In this document: positions 17,573 to 25,977 of the stretch, piece by piece | Position numbering within the stretch: position 1 is the first letter of the stretch | Layout: every line of letters starts with the position of its first letter | Source: Zoogloea sp. LCSB751 | GTDB lineage: Bacteria > Pseudomonadota > Gammaproteobacteria > Burkholderiales > Rhodocyclaceae | Direction: 5' to 3' | Length of the DNA: 64,000 bases | NCBI RefSeq assembly: GCF_002028455.1 | Contig: NZ_MWUM01000007.1 | Location: 186,001-250,000 of the forward strand | Translations under genes and position numbers: made by a program | The notes under the pieces: generated by a model | Database searches by the model: none | What the model was told of the DNA's origin: nothing | The model's input: only the letters and a program-made list of their open reading frames with translations

Positions 17573-17660
17573 ACTATCGATTTGGGTCGTATCTTCATCC
17601 GCCTGCGCCTGGGGCGGAGGAGCAGAAGGGGCTGGAGGGCCCCGGAACAAGGGGAGCGGG

Positions 17661-18149
17661 ATGGGCAGATGGGATGGAGTCAGTGTGCGGCGCGTGTTGC
17701 TGCACGCCGGGATCGTGGTGGTGGCAGCCTTGTGGGTTGCCGAGGAGGCGGGCTGGATCCGAGTGTCGGGATCCGGCGTTCCGGTGGAAGAGGATCTGCC
17801 ACCCCCGGCGGCCGAAGCCCTGGGCCTGGTGGCCCAGGGCGTGATTGTCGGGAACGGCGCGACGCCCGGTGTGGTCATCCTTTCCGACAATGGACGGCCT
17901 CCGGAAATGGTTTCGGAAGGCCAGGCCTACCATGAAGACCTGCGCGTTGAACACGTGCTCGCGGATCGGGTGATCCTGCGGCAGCGGGACGACAACACGC
18001 CCATCGTGCTGGCGATAGTGCCGCCTGCCGCGTCGCCGCGGGCGGGGGGCGATGCCGCGGCCAACCCGGCCAACCCCGCCGGCACGGCCCCATCCACCCC
18101 CGCGGCAACGCCGCCGACTGAGGCGGCCGCTGCGGCGCCGGCTCGCTGA
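17661..18149 (+). CDS. GspC-like periplasmic protein with one membrane anchor
   Basis: ATG 17661, with GGGGAG just upstream, gives 162 residues. Residues 10-25 (RRVLLHAGIVVVAALW) form a single membrane anchor. Residues 50-120 show the homology-region pattern of type II secretion protein GspC: a hydrophobic L-x-A-x-G-V strand, an NG-P turn, a V-x-E-G segment and VLADRVILRQ. The last 40 residues are Ala/Pro/Thr-rich linker. No other secretion genes are nearby, so a general secretion role is doubtful. It precedes the pqi operon by 84 bases. The identification is by pattern only. Confidence 0.6.
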   Translation: MGRWDGVSVRRVLLHAGIVVVAALWVAEEAGWIRVSGSGVPVEEDLPPPAAEALGLVAQGVIVGNGATPGVVILSDNGRPPEMVSEGQAYHEDLRVEHVLADRVILRQRDDNTPIVLAIVPPAASPRAGGDAAANPANPAGTAPSTPAATPPTEAAAAAPAR

Positions 18150-18233
18150 CGCGCTTCCGTCGGCAGGGCGGGCGATCTTGCGGAGCGCCGGCGGTGCGCC
18201 GCACAATGGAACGTCATTGTCCGTGGCCTGCCC

Positions 18234-18866
18234 ATGCCTGCCGCTCCACCAATCCCCCCCGAGTCACTGGTCGCCTGCCATGAATGCGACCTGTTGCAGC
18301 ACGATGTGCCCATCGCGCCCGGCGAGACGGCCCGTTGTGTGCGCTGCGGCGCCGAACTGGCGCGCAACCCGCCGGACAGCCTCGATCGCACGCTGGCCTA
18401 CACGCTGACCGCGGCAATCCTGTATGGGCTGGCCAACGCCTTTCCGCTGATCGGCCTGGAGCTGCAGGGGCGCTACGCCGAGGTGACGATGTTCGCCGCC
18501 GTGCGCAATCTGTGGCAGATCGGCATGCAGCCGGTGGCGGCGCTGGTCTTCGTCACGGCGCAGCTGTTTCCGCTGCTCGAGATGCTGATGATCCTGCTGG
18601 TTCTCGTGCCGTTGCGCCTCGGCCGCCGCTCGCCGCGCCTGACCGCCTTCTTCCGTCTGGTGCTGTCGGTACAGCCGTGGGGGATGACCGAAGTCTTCCT
18701 GCTCGGCATGCTGGTATCGCTGGTCAAGCTGGCCCACTCGGGCTCGGTGATCCTCGGCACGGCCTTCTGGGCCACTGCGGCATTGATCCTGGTCCTCACG
18801 CTGGCCGGGCGGGCTTTCGACCGTCGCCTGTTGTGGCGGATGGTCCGGCTGGAGGTGGAGGCATGA
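18234..18866 (+). CDS. pqiA: PqiA half-protein 1 (intermembrane transport membrane subunit)
   Basis: The 210-residue product is one PqiA repeat. An N-terminal zinc ribbon (CHECD near 16-20, CVRCG near 36-40) precedes about four membrane helices, with the family stretch AYTLTAAILYGLANAFPLIGLE near 56-78. In E. coli a single PqiA contains two such repeats. Here they are separate genes, this one overlapping the next by ATGA. PqiA with PqiB forms a phospholipid-related conduit from the inner to the outer membrane. Confidence 0.9.
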   Translation: MPAAPPIPPESLVACHECDLLQHDVPIAPGETARCVRCGAELARNPPDSLDRTLAYTLTAAILYGLANAFPLIGLELQGRYAEVTMFAAVRNLWQIGMQPVAALVFVTAQLFPLLEMLMILLVLVPLRLGRRSPRLTAFFRLVLSVQPWGMTEVFLLGMLVSLVKLAHSGSVILGTAFWATAALILVLTLAGRAFDRRLLWRMVRLEVEA

Positions 18867-19507
18867 GGCCCCACCTCACCGCCCGCCAGGCCGGGCTGCT
18901 GAACTGCCATGTATGCGGCCAGCTGGCGCGGGCGCCGGCGGAGGCCGCCGGTCCGCCGCGCTGCCCGCGCTGTGCGGCACCGCTGCATCTGCGCAAGCCG
19001 GCAAGCATCACCACCACCTGGGCCCTGATCCTGGCCGCGGCGCTGCTCTATCTGCCGGCCAACCTGCTGCCGATCATGGTCACCACGTCGCTGGTCAATC
19101 ACCAGGTGGACACCATCATGAGCGGGGTAATCTTCCTGTGGGTGGACGGCCAGTGGCCGCTGGCCGTGGTGGTGTTTTTCGCCAGCGTGGTGGTTCCGCT
19201 GCTGAAAATCCTGGCGCTGACTCATCTCACCGCCTCGGTGCAGCGCCGCTCCCGTCACCGGACGCTGCAGCGCGCCCGCCTGTATCGGCTGGTGGAGTTC
19301 GTCGGGCGCTGGTCGATGCTCGACATCTACGTGATCACGCTGCTGGTCGCGCTGGTACAGTTCCGGGGTTTGGCCACCGTCGAGGCCGGTCCGGCCGCGG
19401 TGGCCTTCGGTGCGGTGGTGGTACTGACGATGTTTGCCGCCCTGACCTTCGATCCACGCCTGATCTGGGACCCGCTCACCGATTCCGAAGCTTCCGACCA
19501 TGACTGA
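18863..19507 (+). CDS. pqiA: PqiA half-protein 2
   Basis: ATG 18863 overlaps the preceding stop as ATGA and gives 214 residues. The second PqiA repeat has its own zinc ribbon (CHVCG near 14-18, CPRCAA near 33-38) and four helices including LYLPANLLPIMVTTS. The last helices contain WSMLDIYVITLLVALVQF, the conserved PqiA C-terminal block. It overlaps pqiB by eight bases. Two unfused halves would have to assemble as a heterodimer to mimic the two-repeat PqiA. Confidence 0.9.
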   Translation: MRPHLTARQAGLLNCHVCGQLARAPAEAAGPPRCPRCAAPLHLRKPASITTTWALILAAALLYLPANLLPIMVTTSLVNHQVDTIMSGVIFLWVDGQWPLAVVVFFASVVVPLLKILALTHLTASVQRRSRHRTLQRARLYRLVEFVGRWSMLDIYVITLLVALVQFRGLATVEAGPAAVAFGAVVVLTMFAALTFDPRLIWDPLTDSEASDHD

Positions 19508-21137
19508 CCCGCAACCGCCTGCCCTGCCGACTGCCGTAGTCGATCGCCCGCGCCGTTTCCGTGTCCCCCTGGTGTGGATCATCCCGCTGGTGGCGGCGCT
19601 GATCGGCCTGTTCCTGGCGGTGCGCAGCTACTACGAGCAGGGGCCGGTGATCACCATCCAGTTCGATACCGGCACCGGCCTGGAGCCGGGCAAGACCCGC
19701 ATCAAGTACCGCGACGTGGACGTCGGCCAGATCACTGCGGTGGCCCTTGCCGAGGATGGCGGTCACGTGCTTGCCACCGCCCAGCTGGCCCGCCAGGCGG
19801 CCCGCCTGCTGGTGGACGACACGCGCTTCTGGGTGGTCAGCGCGCGGGTCTCCGGCGGTTCCGTGTCGGGTCTCGACACCCTGCTGGCCGGTGCCCACGT
19901 GGGGATGGATGTGGGCAAGTCCGCCGAACCTCGGCGCAGTTTCGTCGCACTGCGGGAGGCGCCGGTGGTCAGTTTCGACGTGCCCGGCCGCAGCTTCAGC
20001 CTGGAGGCGGACAACCTCGGCTCGATCGGCGTCGGTACCCCCGTGTTCTACCGGCGCATCCAGGCCGGCCAGGTCACCGGCTACAAGCTCGACGAGCAGG
20101 GCAAGCACCTGGACATCCAGGTCTTCGTGCAGGCGCCCTACGACCGCTTCGTGACGGCCAATTCCCGCTTCTGGAACGCCAGCGGCGTGGATGTGAAGCT
20201 GAGTGCCGAAGGCGTACAGGTCAATACCGAGTCGGCCACGTCGATCCTCACTGGTGGGCTGGCCTTCCAGACACCGGATGGCGACGCCGACGAGCCGGTG
20301 CCGAAGGATCACGTGTTTCGCCTGTTCCGCAACCGGGACGAGGCGCTCAAGCAGCCCAACATCAACGCGCATACTTATCTGCTGCGCTTCCACGAATCGG
20401 TGCGAGGCCTGTCGGTGGGGGCAGCGGTGGATTTCCGTGGCATCCAGGTCGGTGAGGTGACGGCGATCCATCCGGCTTTCCATGCCCGCAGCGCCGACCT
20501 CGAGCTTCTGGTCGAAGTGGCGATCTTTCCCAACCGCCTGCAGGCGCGTACCGCTCAGGGCGGCGCGCCGTATGCGGGCAAGGACTACCGGGACAAGGAT
20601 TTCCGGGCCTTCATCGACCGCCTGATCGCCAGCGGCATGCGCGCCCAACTGCGTAATGGCAACCTGGTCACCGGCCAGCTCTACGTGGCGCTGGACTTCT
20701 TCCCGGCTGCCGGCGCCGGTCGCGCCGACTGGGCCCAGAACCCGCCCCAGTTACCGACCCAGCGCGGCAGTCTGGAGGAGTTGCAGACCACCCTGCTGCG
20801 TGTGGTGGAGCGCATCGACAAGCTGCCGCTGGATGCCATCGGCAAGGACACCCAGAAGGCCATCGCCAGTCTCGGCCGCACCCTCGACGAGGTCGAAGCG
20901 TTGGTCAAGCGCCTCGACGGCCTGGCCAATGGCGATGTGCGCGATACGATCATCGAGGCCCGCGGCGCCATCGCCGACACCCGCAAGCTCTTGAGCAGCG
21001 ATGCGCCGCTGCAGCAGGACCTGCGCGCCAGCCTGCAGGAGTTGTCGCGGGCCGCCCAGGCCCTGCGCCATCTGGCCGACAGCCTCGACCGTCATCCCGA
21101 GGCGCTGCTGCGCGGTAAACCCGAGGACAAGCCATGA
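19500..21137 (+). CDS. pqiB: PqiB, MCE-domain intermembrane transport protein
   Basis: The 545-residue protein has one N-terminal anchor (VPLVWIIPLVAALIGLFLAV near 22-41) followed by three MCE domains. These are recognisable by the repeated G-x-T-x-I-x-Y/F-R-x-x-x-V-G pattern near 55-67, about 180 and about 310. A C-terminal coiled region (EELQTTLLRVVERIDKLP onward) forms the needle. PqiB hexamers build a hydrophobic channel across the periplasm. It is translationally coupled to pqiA above and pqiC below. Confidence 0.94.
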   Translation: MTDPQPPALPTAVVDRPRRFRVPLVWIIPLVAALIGLFLAVRSYYEQGPVITIQFDTGTGLEPGKTRIKYRDVDVGQITAVALAEDGGHVLATAQLARQAARLLVDDTRFWVVSARVSGGSVSGLDTLLAGAHVGMDVGKSAEPRRSFVALREAPVVSFDVPGRSFSLEADNLGSIGVGTPVFYRRIQAGQVTGYKLDEQGKHLDIQVFVQAPYDRFVTANSRFWNASGVDVKLSAEGVQVNTESATSILTGGLAFQTPDGDADEPVPKDHVFRLFRNRDEALKQPNINAHTYLLRFHESVRGLSVGAAVDFRGIQVGEVTAIHPAFHARSADLELLVEVAIFPNRLQARTAQGGAPYAGKDYRDKDFRAFIDRLIASGMRAQLRNGNLVTGQLYVALDFFPAAGAGRADWAQNPPQLPTQRGSLEELQTTLLRVVERIDKLPLDAIGKDTQKAIASLGRTLDEVEALVKRLDGLANGDVRDTIIEARGAIADTRKLLSSDAPLQQDLRASLQELSRAAQALRHLADSLDRHPEALLRGKPEDKP

Positions 21138-21691
21138 AACCTCTGCTGGCCAGTCTGGCCCTCCTGCTGGCGGCCTGCGGTACCACGCCGCCGATCCAGT
21201 TCTTCGGCCTCGGCCCGCAGGCCGTGGCGGACGGCGCCCCTGCCGTAGCGGGACCGAGCCTGGTGGTCGGGCCGGTTGGTGTGCCGGCCGCCATCGACCG
21301 CCTGCACATGGTCCGCCTGGTGGACGGCGTGCGCGTCGACGTGGCCGACGGGCACCGCTGGGTCGCCCCACTGAAAACCGAGATCGCCCGCCGCATCGCT
21401 TCCGACGTTGCCCGTCTGCGCGGCTACGGGCGGGTCGTCGCGTGGCCGCAGGCGACGCTGGCCGAGCCGGACCTGAGCCTGCCGATCGACGTGCAGCGTT
21501 TAGAGGCTGAAGGTTTCGAGCGGGTCACGCTGGAGGCGGTGTGGACCCTGAGAAAGGGTGGCAAGGACCTGATCAGCCGGCGCTTCGTCGCCAGCGAGCC
21601 GGTGGTGGCGCCGACCCACGCGGCCCTGGCGGCGGCCCATGGGCGCCTGGTCGATGCGCTGGCCCGGGACATCGCCGCGGCGCTGCCCTGA
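21134..21691 (+). CDS. pqiC: PqiC outer-membrane lipoprotein
   Basis: The 185-residue precursor starts MKPLLASLALLLAACGTTPP, with a lipobox ending at Cys15. An ABC-transport auxiliary lipoprotein domain follows: FFGLGP near 24, VVGPVGVPAAIDR near 45, and the W-A-P-L-K strand. PqiC caps the PqiB needle at the outer membrane. The ATG overlaps the pqiB stop. It converges with the ClpP-like gene, 67 bases apart, with no clear terminator hairpin. Confidence 0.92.
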   Translation: MKPLLASLALLLAACGTTPPIQFFGLGPQAVADGAPAVAGPSLVVGPVGVPAAIDRLHMVRLVDGVRVDVADGHRWVAPLKTEIARRIASDVARLRGYGRVVAWPQATLAEPDLSLPIDVQRLEAEGFERVTLEAVWTLRKGGKDLISRRFVASEPVVAPTHAALAAAHGRLVDALARDIAAALP

Positions 21692-21758
21692 AACCCGGCT
21701 GTCACCGGATCTTTCCGTTCATGCCATCGGCTGTCTGGACGGGCCTGCCCAACGGGGT

Positions 21759-22388
21759 TCAGGTCTCGGCCTGCTTGCGGGGCGTCTGGCGGGGCCGCGC
21801 CGGAGCGCGCTTGATGCGCCCGAGGCGGTGGCGGATTTCGTCGGAATCCATCCACAGATCGCTGCCCTGCAGGATGTGGTTGATGTCGGTGGCGCTCAGG
21901 AAGGGCGTGCACAGGCGGGTGGTGACCTTCTCGAACCAGTTGCCGAGGGCGTGCACTTCGGCCAGCTGTTCGCTGCCCTTGCCGGCGAAACTGCTCGAAT
22001 AGGTGTGGAACATCAGCTGGCAGTTGTCGTGGACGATCAGCTCGTCGCCGGACAGGAAGATGAAGGCCGCCATCGAGTAGGCCCGCGCCTCCAGCACCGT
22101 GATGACGTGGGCTTCCGAGGCCAGCATGTTGTTGATGATCTGCAGGCCGGTGTTGAAGTCGCCGCCCGGCGAGTTGATGTGCAGGTAGATCAGGTCCGTC
22201 TCGGCGGCGGTGCGCAGGGTGTAGAACAGCTCGGTGTAGAACTGGGGCTCCTGGATCTCGCCGCACAGGTAGTAGGACACCTGGTGGATCGGGACTTGCC
22301 GCTCGTAGCGCACCAGCCCGCCGAAGGGTTCGAATTCCTCTTCCGGCGGCGGAGCGGCGTGGTTGCGGCCCGGTGTGGCGTGCAGCAT
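21759..22388 (-). CDS. ClpP-like serine protease
   Basis: ATG 22386-22388 is preferred because GGAGGG precedes it by seven bases; an upstream ATG at 22403 lacks such a site. The product has 209 residues. The ClpP fold is visible in DLIYLHINSPGGDFNTGLQI, the nucleophile region RAYSMAAFIFLSGDE (Ser in YSM, where ClpP has ASM) and the catalytic-His region LMFHTYSS. The N-terminal 50 residues (YERQVPIHQVSYYLCGEIQ) are unlike housekeeping ClpP. The Arg/Pro-rich C-terminus is also divergent. It stands alone, without a Clp ATPase neighbour, so it is a ClpP/SppA-type paralogue of unknown target. Confidence 0.88.
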   Translation of the reverse strand: MLHATPGRNHAAPPPEEEFEPFGGLVRYERQVPIHQVSYYLCGEIQEPQFYTELFYTLRTAAETDLIYLHINSPGGDFNTGLQIINNMLASEAHVITVLEARAYSMAAFIFLSGDELIVHDNCQLMFHTYSSSFAGKGSEQLAEVHALGNWFEKVTTRLCTPFLSATDINHILQGSDLWMDSDEIRHRLGRIKRAPARPRQTPRKQAET

Positions 22389-22577
22389 GGTGTTGCCCTC
22401 CATGGATGAAGCTCACCGCTGCAGTATGCGATTGCGGCTGGCGGGCGACAACTGCCGTGGGCGTGTCGCGGCTGCCGGCGCCCGATATCGCCGGCAGCCG
22501 TCCGGCGTCCGGTCCTTGATGCGATAATTCCGGCTTTACGTCTTTCCGGTGTCCGCGTTGCGGATGCCTGCCCGTGT

Positions 22578-23909
22578 ATGCATTTCTCCCTGCCGGATTT
22601 TTCTGCCTGTCGTGTGCTTGTCTGCGGCGACGTGATGCTCGACCGCTATTGGCATGGCGCCACTGCCCGCATTTCGCCGGAAGCGCCGGTGCCGGTGGTG
22701 CAGGTGCGCCATGACGAAGCGCGGGCTGGCGGGGCCGGCAACGTGGCCCTCAACGCGGCATCGCTGGGTGCGCAGGCGCGGGTCGTCGGCCTGATCGGCG
22801 ACGACGAGGCCGGCCGCTTGCTGGAGTCCGGTCTGGTCGAGCGGGGGGTGGATTGTGCTTTCGAACGCCTGGCCGACGCGCCGACGATCACCAAGTTGCG
22901 TGTGATCTCGCGCCACCAGCAGCTGATCCGCCTCGATTTCGAGGAGCGTTTCGACGACCGCCAGGCTGCACTGGTCGGTGTCGCGCTGGCCGCGCAGCTC
23001 GAACAGGCCGACGTGCTGGTGCTGTCCGACTACGCCAAGGGCACCCTGTCCGACGTGGCGGCGCTGATCGCTGCGGCGCGGGCGCGGGGCATTCCGGTGG
23101 TGGTGGACCCCAAGGGCACCGACTTCTCGCGTTACCGCGGCGCCACCATCGTCAAGCCCAACCTGGCCGAATTCGAAGCGGTGGTCGGCCCCTGTCCGGA
23201 CGAGGCCACGCTGATCGCCCGCGGCGAAGCCCTGCGCGACGAACTGGGCCTCGAAGCGCTGCTGGTGACCCGCGGCGAGCATGGGGTGACGCTGCTGCAG
23301 AAGGGCCAGCCGGCCCATCACCAGCCTACGCGGGCGCAGGAAGTGTTCGATGTGACCGGTGCCGGTGACACCGTGTCGGCGGTGCTGGGCTGTGGCATCG
23401 CCGCCGGCCTCGACCTGCGCGATGCCACTGCGCTGGCCAATCTGGCCGCCGGCGTGGTGGTCGGCAAGTTGGGCACGGCCACCGCCAGTATCGACGAACT
23501 CTACGAAGCGATGAACGCCCATGCGCCGCTGGCCCGTGGCGTGCTGGCAGCCGACAATGTGCTGGGCACCTGTCAGCGTGCCCAGGCCGCCGGCGAGCGG
23601 ATCGCCGTGGTGCTGGGCCCGGTGGGCGTGCCGGGGGCGGAGATGCTGGCCCAGCTCGAAATCGCCGGCAAGGAAGCGGACCGTCTGCTGGTCATCGAGC
23701 CGGCCGCTGCGGCTGCCGGCGCAGCGGCGGTACTGGCCGCCCTGCGGCCGGTGGACTGGGTGGTGCGCGCCGACGATGCCACCCGCAACGACCTGCTGGT
23801 CGCGCTGCGGCCAGACCTGCTGTTCGGCCGCCAGGCGACCCTCGCCACGCTGGCCGACGAGACCCGCGCGGCGGCGGCCGACGCTCGCTCGCTGGCGCTG
23901 CCGGACTGA
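22578..23909 (+). CDS. rfaE1: D-glycero-D-manno-heptose-7-phosphate kinase with degenerate second domain
   Basis: Residues 1 to about 315 are a PfkB-type sugar kinase: GDVMLDRYWHG near 18-28, RAGGAGNVALNAASLG near 50-65, and the anion hole and base DVTGAGDTV near 258-266. This matches the kinase half of HldE. Residues 325-443 align with its cytidylyltransferase half (ERIAVVL, ALRPVDWVVRADDAT, LRPDLLFG), but the HxGH nucleotide motif and the KGGDY motif are absent. The kinase makes heptose 1,7-bisphosphate for LPS inner core. The adenylyl transfer step must be encoded elsewhere. It heads the LPS locus. Confidence 0.88.
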   Translation: MHFSLPDFSACRVLVCGDVMLDRYWHGATARISPEAPVPVVQVRHDEARAGGAGNVALNAASLGAQARVVGLIGDDEAGRLLESGLVERGVDCAFERLADAPTITKLRVISRHQQLIRLDFEERFDDRQAALVGVALAAQLEQADVLVLSDYAKGTLSDVAALIAAARARGIPVVVDPKGTDFSRYRGATIVKPNLAEFEAVVGPCPDEATLIARGEALRDELGLEALLVTRGEHGVTLLQKGQPAHHQPTRAQEVFDVTGAGDTVSAVLGCGIAAGLDLRDATALANLAAGVVVGKLGTATASIDELYEAMNAHAPLARGVLAADNVLGTCQRAQAAGERIAVVLGPVGVPGAEMLAQLEIAGKEADRLLVIEPAAAAAGAAAVLAALRPVDWVVRADDATRNDLLVALRPDLLFGRQATLATLADETRAAAADARSLALPD

Positions 23910-23918
23910 GGCCCGGTC

Positions 23919-24581
23919 ATGGTGATGGACATTTCCTCGCGCTCGGGGCGCGTGCGCGCCTGGTTCGACATGCACCTGGTGGACCACGGGATGATCCGTG
24001 CCGTCTACAACAACTTCTACCACCTGGGTGGCGGCATGTACCGCTGCAGCCAGCCCAGCCCGGCCCAGCTCGCCAAGTACCAGCAGAAGTACGGCATCCG
24101 CAGCGTGGTGAACCTGCGCGGGCCCCATGGTTATGGCTCCTACGCGCTGGAGAAGGAAGCCTGCGACAAGCTCGGCCTGATGCTCCATGACGTCAAGCTG
24201 TACTCCCGCACCGCGCCGGAAGTGGAAGAGGTGCATGCGATGGACGAGCTCTTCAAGAGCATGGAATTTCCGGCGCTGCTGCACTGCAAGTCGGGGGCCG
24301 ACCGGGCGGGGCTGGGTTCGGCGCTGTACCGCATCCTGCATCTGGGGCACCGGGTCGAGGACGCGCTGGCCGAACTCAACTGGCGCTATGGGCATTTCAA
24401 GGGCGCCAAGACCGGCATCCTGGATTTCTTCCTCGCCAGCTATGTGGCACGCAATGCGCGCGCTCCGATCGGTTTTCTGGAATGGGTGGATACCGAGTAT
24501 AACCGCGAGGCCCTCGAGGCCAGTTTCCACGAGGAAGGCTGGTCCAGCCTCATCGTGGACAAGGTATTGCACCGGGAATAG
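23919..24581 (+). CDS. Dual-specificity / tyrosine-type phosphatase
   Basis: The 220-residue protein has the Cys-based phosphatase signature HCKSGADRAG (HCx5R) near 126-135. A preceding YRCSQPSPAQL and VVNLRGP stretch resembles the DSP fold of bacterial phosphatases that act on phospholipids or phosphosugars as well as proteins. No signal peptide is present. It starts nine bases after the heptose kinase, in an LPS locus, so a lipid A or core phosphate, or a regulatory phosphoprotein, could be the substrate. That is an inference from position only. MVM allows starts at 23919 or 23925. Confidence 0.85.
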   Translation: MVMDISSRSGRVRAWFDMHLVDHGMIRAVYNNFYHLGGGMYRCSQPSPAQLAKYQQKYGIRSVVNLRGPHGYGSYALEKEACDKLGLMLHDVKLYSRTAPEVEEVHAMDELFKSMEFPALLHCKSGADRAGLGSALYRILHLGHRVEDALAELNWRYGHFKGAKTGILDFFLASYVARNARAPIGFLEWVDTEYNREALEASFHEEGWSSLIVDKVLHRE

Positions 24582-24832
24582 ACTCGCCGCCGCACCAGGG
24601 GATACAGAACATTTGATTACAGCTTGCTGGCCAATCCAGACGATTGCCCTACAGCGCTTTGCATCTACCCGTGGGATGCTGGTCAGGCTTCCGAAAGGGC
24701 CGGTGGGCGAAACTGCTGCCGGCATCGTCGTCTGGCCGGGGACCGGCAGGGACGGCATAACATCAACCTGCATCGCGATGGCCGGCCATGAACGCCGGTG
24801 CGCCGGTGCTGCAGCGGAAATCTCCTAAAGAC

Positions 24833-25855
24833 ATGGAATTACAGGTGCGTGGGGCGGATCCGAAAACCGCAGTGCTGATCCGTCACGTTGGCATTGGTGA
24901 CCTGGTCTGGCATCTGCCCTATATCCGTGCAATTGCGGCGGCAAGCCGCAACGGCAAGGTGTCGGTGATCGCGGCGCCGTCCACCCGGGCGAAGGACATC
25001 CTGGCCGCCGAGGACTGCATCGACGATGTGATCCTTTACGACCGCAATCCGCGCCGCAGCGAGGGGCGCAAGGGGCGCCACAAGGGGTTCTCCGGTCTGC
25101 GGCGCTTTGCACGGGAACTCGAGGCCTATCAGTTCGAGCGGATCTTCCTGTTCTCCCGGCGCTACCACCACGCGATCCTCGCCTGGCTGGCCAAGATCCC
25201 GGTGCGCATCGGTTTCGGCACCAACCTGCGCCAGCGCCTGTTCCTCAATCAGCCGCCGTTCATTGCCAAGTACCAGGGGCCCGGCGTCGGTATCTACGAG
25301 GAGGCCACCGCGCTGGTGATCGCCCACGGCATCGCGCCGGCGGCCATCGTGCCGCGCATGAAAGTGCCCGCCGTCGAGCTCGCCTTCGGGCAGGACTTCA
25401 TCGCGGCCCTGCCTCATCCGACTGTCTGCTTCGCCATCGGGACCTCCGAGAAACACAAGCACTGGGGCGACGAACGCTATGGTGCGCTGGCGGCGGAACT
25501 CATCGCGCAGGGTTACGGGGTGGTCCTGCTGGGTGGTCCGGCCGAGGACGAGAACGCCCGCCGCATCGTCGCGGGTGTGCCGGAGGTGGCGAGGGCCGCG
25601 ATCCGCCCCTTTACCCGCGGGACCATCATGCAGACCGCCGGCATCCTGTGTGCGGCCGATGGTTGTATCGGCAACGACACCGGCGTGCTCAACATGGCGG
25701 CCGCCACCGGCAAGCCGGCCATCTGCCTGCTCGGCAAGCGGCCCCTGTTGCTGCACGATCCGGCGATCCGCTGCCTCAACCACGTGCCGCTGCACCAGCT
25801 TGACGTCGCGGAGGCCGTAACGGCAGTGACGTCTGGCATATCGCCGTGCCGCTGA
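24833..25855 (+). CDS. Glycosyltransferase family 9 (heptosyltransferase type)
   Basis: Starting at ATG 24833 the protein has 340 residues; an in-frame ATG at 24788 would add 15. GT9 motifs are AVLIRHVGIGDLVWHLPY near 13-30, GTSEKHKHW near 203 (phosphate-contacting loop), VVLLGG near 230 and the GNDTGVLNMAAATGKP block near 280-295. Such enzymes add ADP-heptose to LPS core. The replacement of the usual R-x-S at the N-terminus by R-x-V-G is a minor variation. Neither start has a good ribosome site. About 250 bases separate it from the phosphatase. Confidence 0.9.
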   Translation: MELQVRGADPKTAVLIRHVGIGDLVWHLPYIRAIAAASRNGKVSVIAAPSTRAKDILAAEDCIDDVILYDRNPRRSEGRKGRHKGFSGLRRFARELEAYQFERIFLFSRRYHHAILAWLAKIPVRIGFGTNLRQRLFLNQPPFIAKYQGPGVGIYEEATALVIAHGIAPAAIVPRMKVPAVELAFGQDFIAALPHPTVCFAIGTSEKHKHWGDERYGALAAELIAQGYGVVLLGGPAEDENARRIVAGVPEVARAAIRPFTRGTIMQTAGILCAADGCIGNDTGVLNMAAATGKPAICLLGKRPLLLHDPAIRCLNHVPLHQLDVAEAVTAVTSGISPCR

Positions 25856-25977
25856 CTGTGGTGACATGCGTGACCGGCGAGGGCAGCACGCACATTTAAT
25901 GACAAAAACGGATTTGACCCCGTGCTGCGTGATGCGCAAGCTTCGGCCCATGCGCTGGGTTTTGGGCCATTAGACGA

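Noticed and set aside
24652..24676. CAGCGCTTT motif resembling the start of a JUMPstart element before the GT9 gene
   Set aside because: The ops core (GGCGGTAG) is absent, so RfaH-type control is not supported.
25883..25928. Inverted repeat GCAGCACG...CGTGCTGC before msbA as a terminator
   Set aside because: Stem of 8 bases with a 30-base loop and no T-run; too weak to call.
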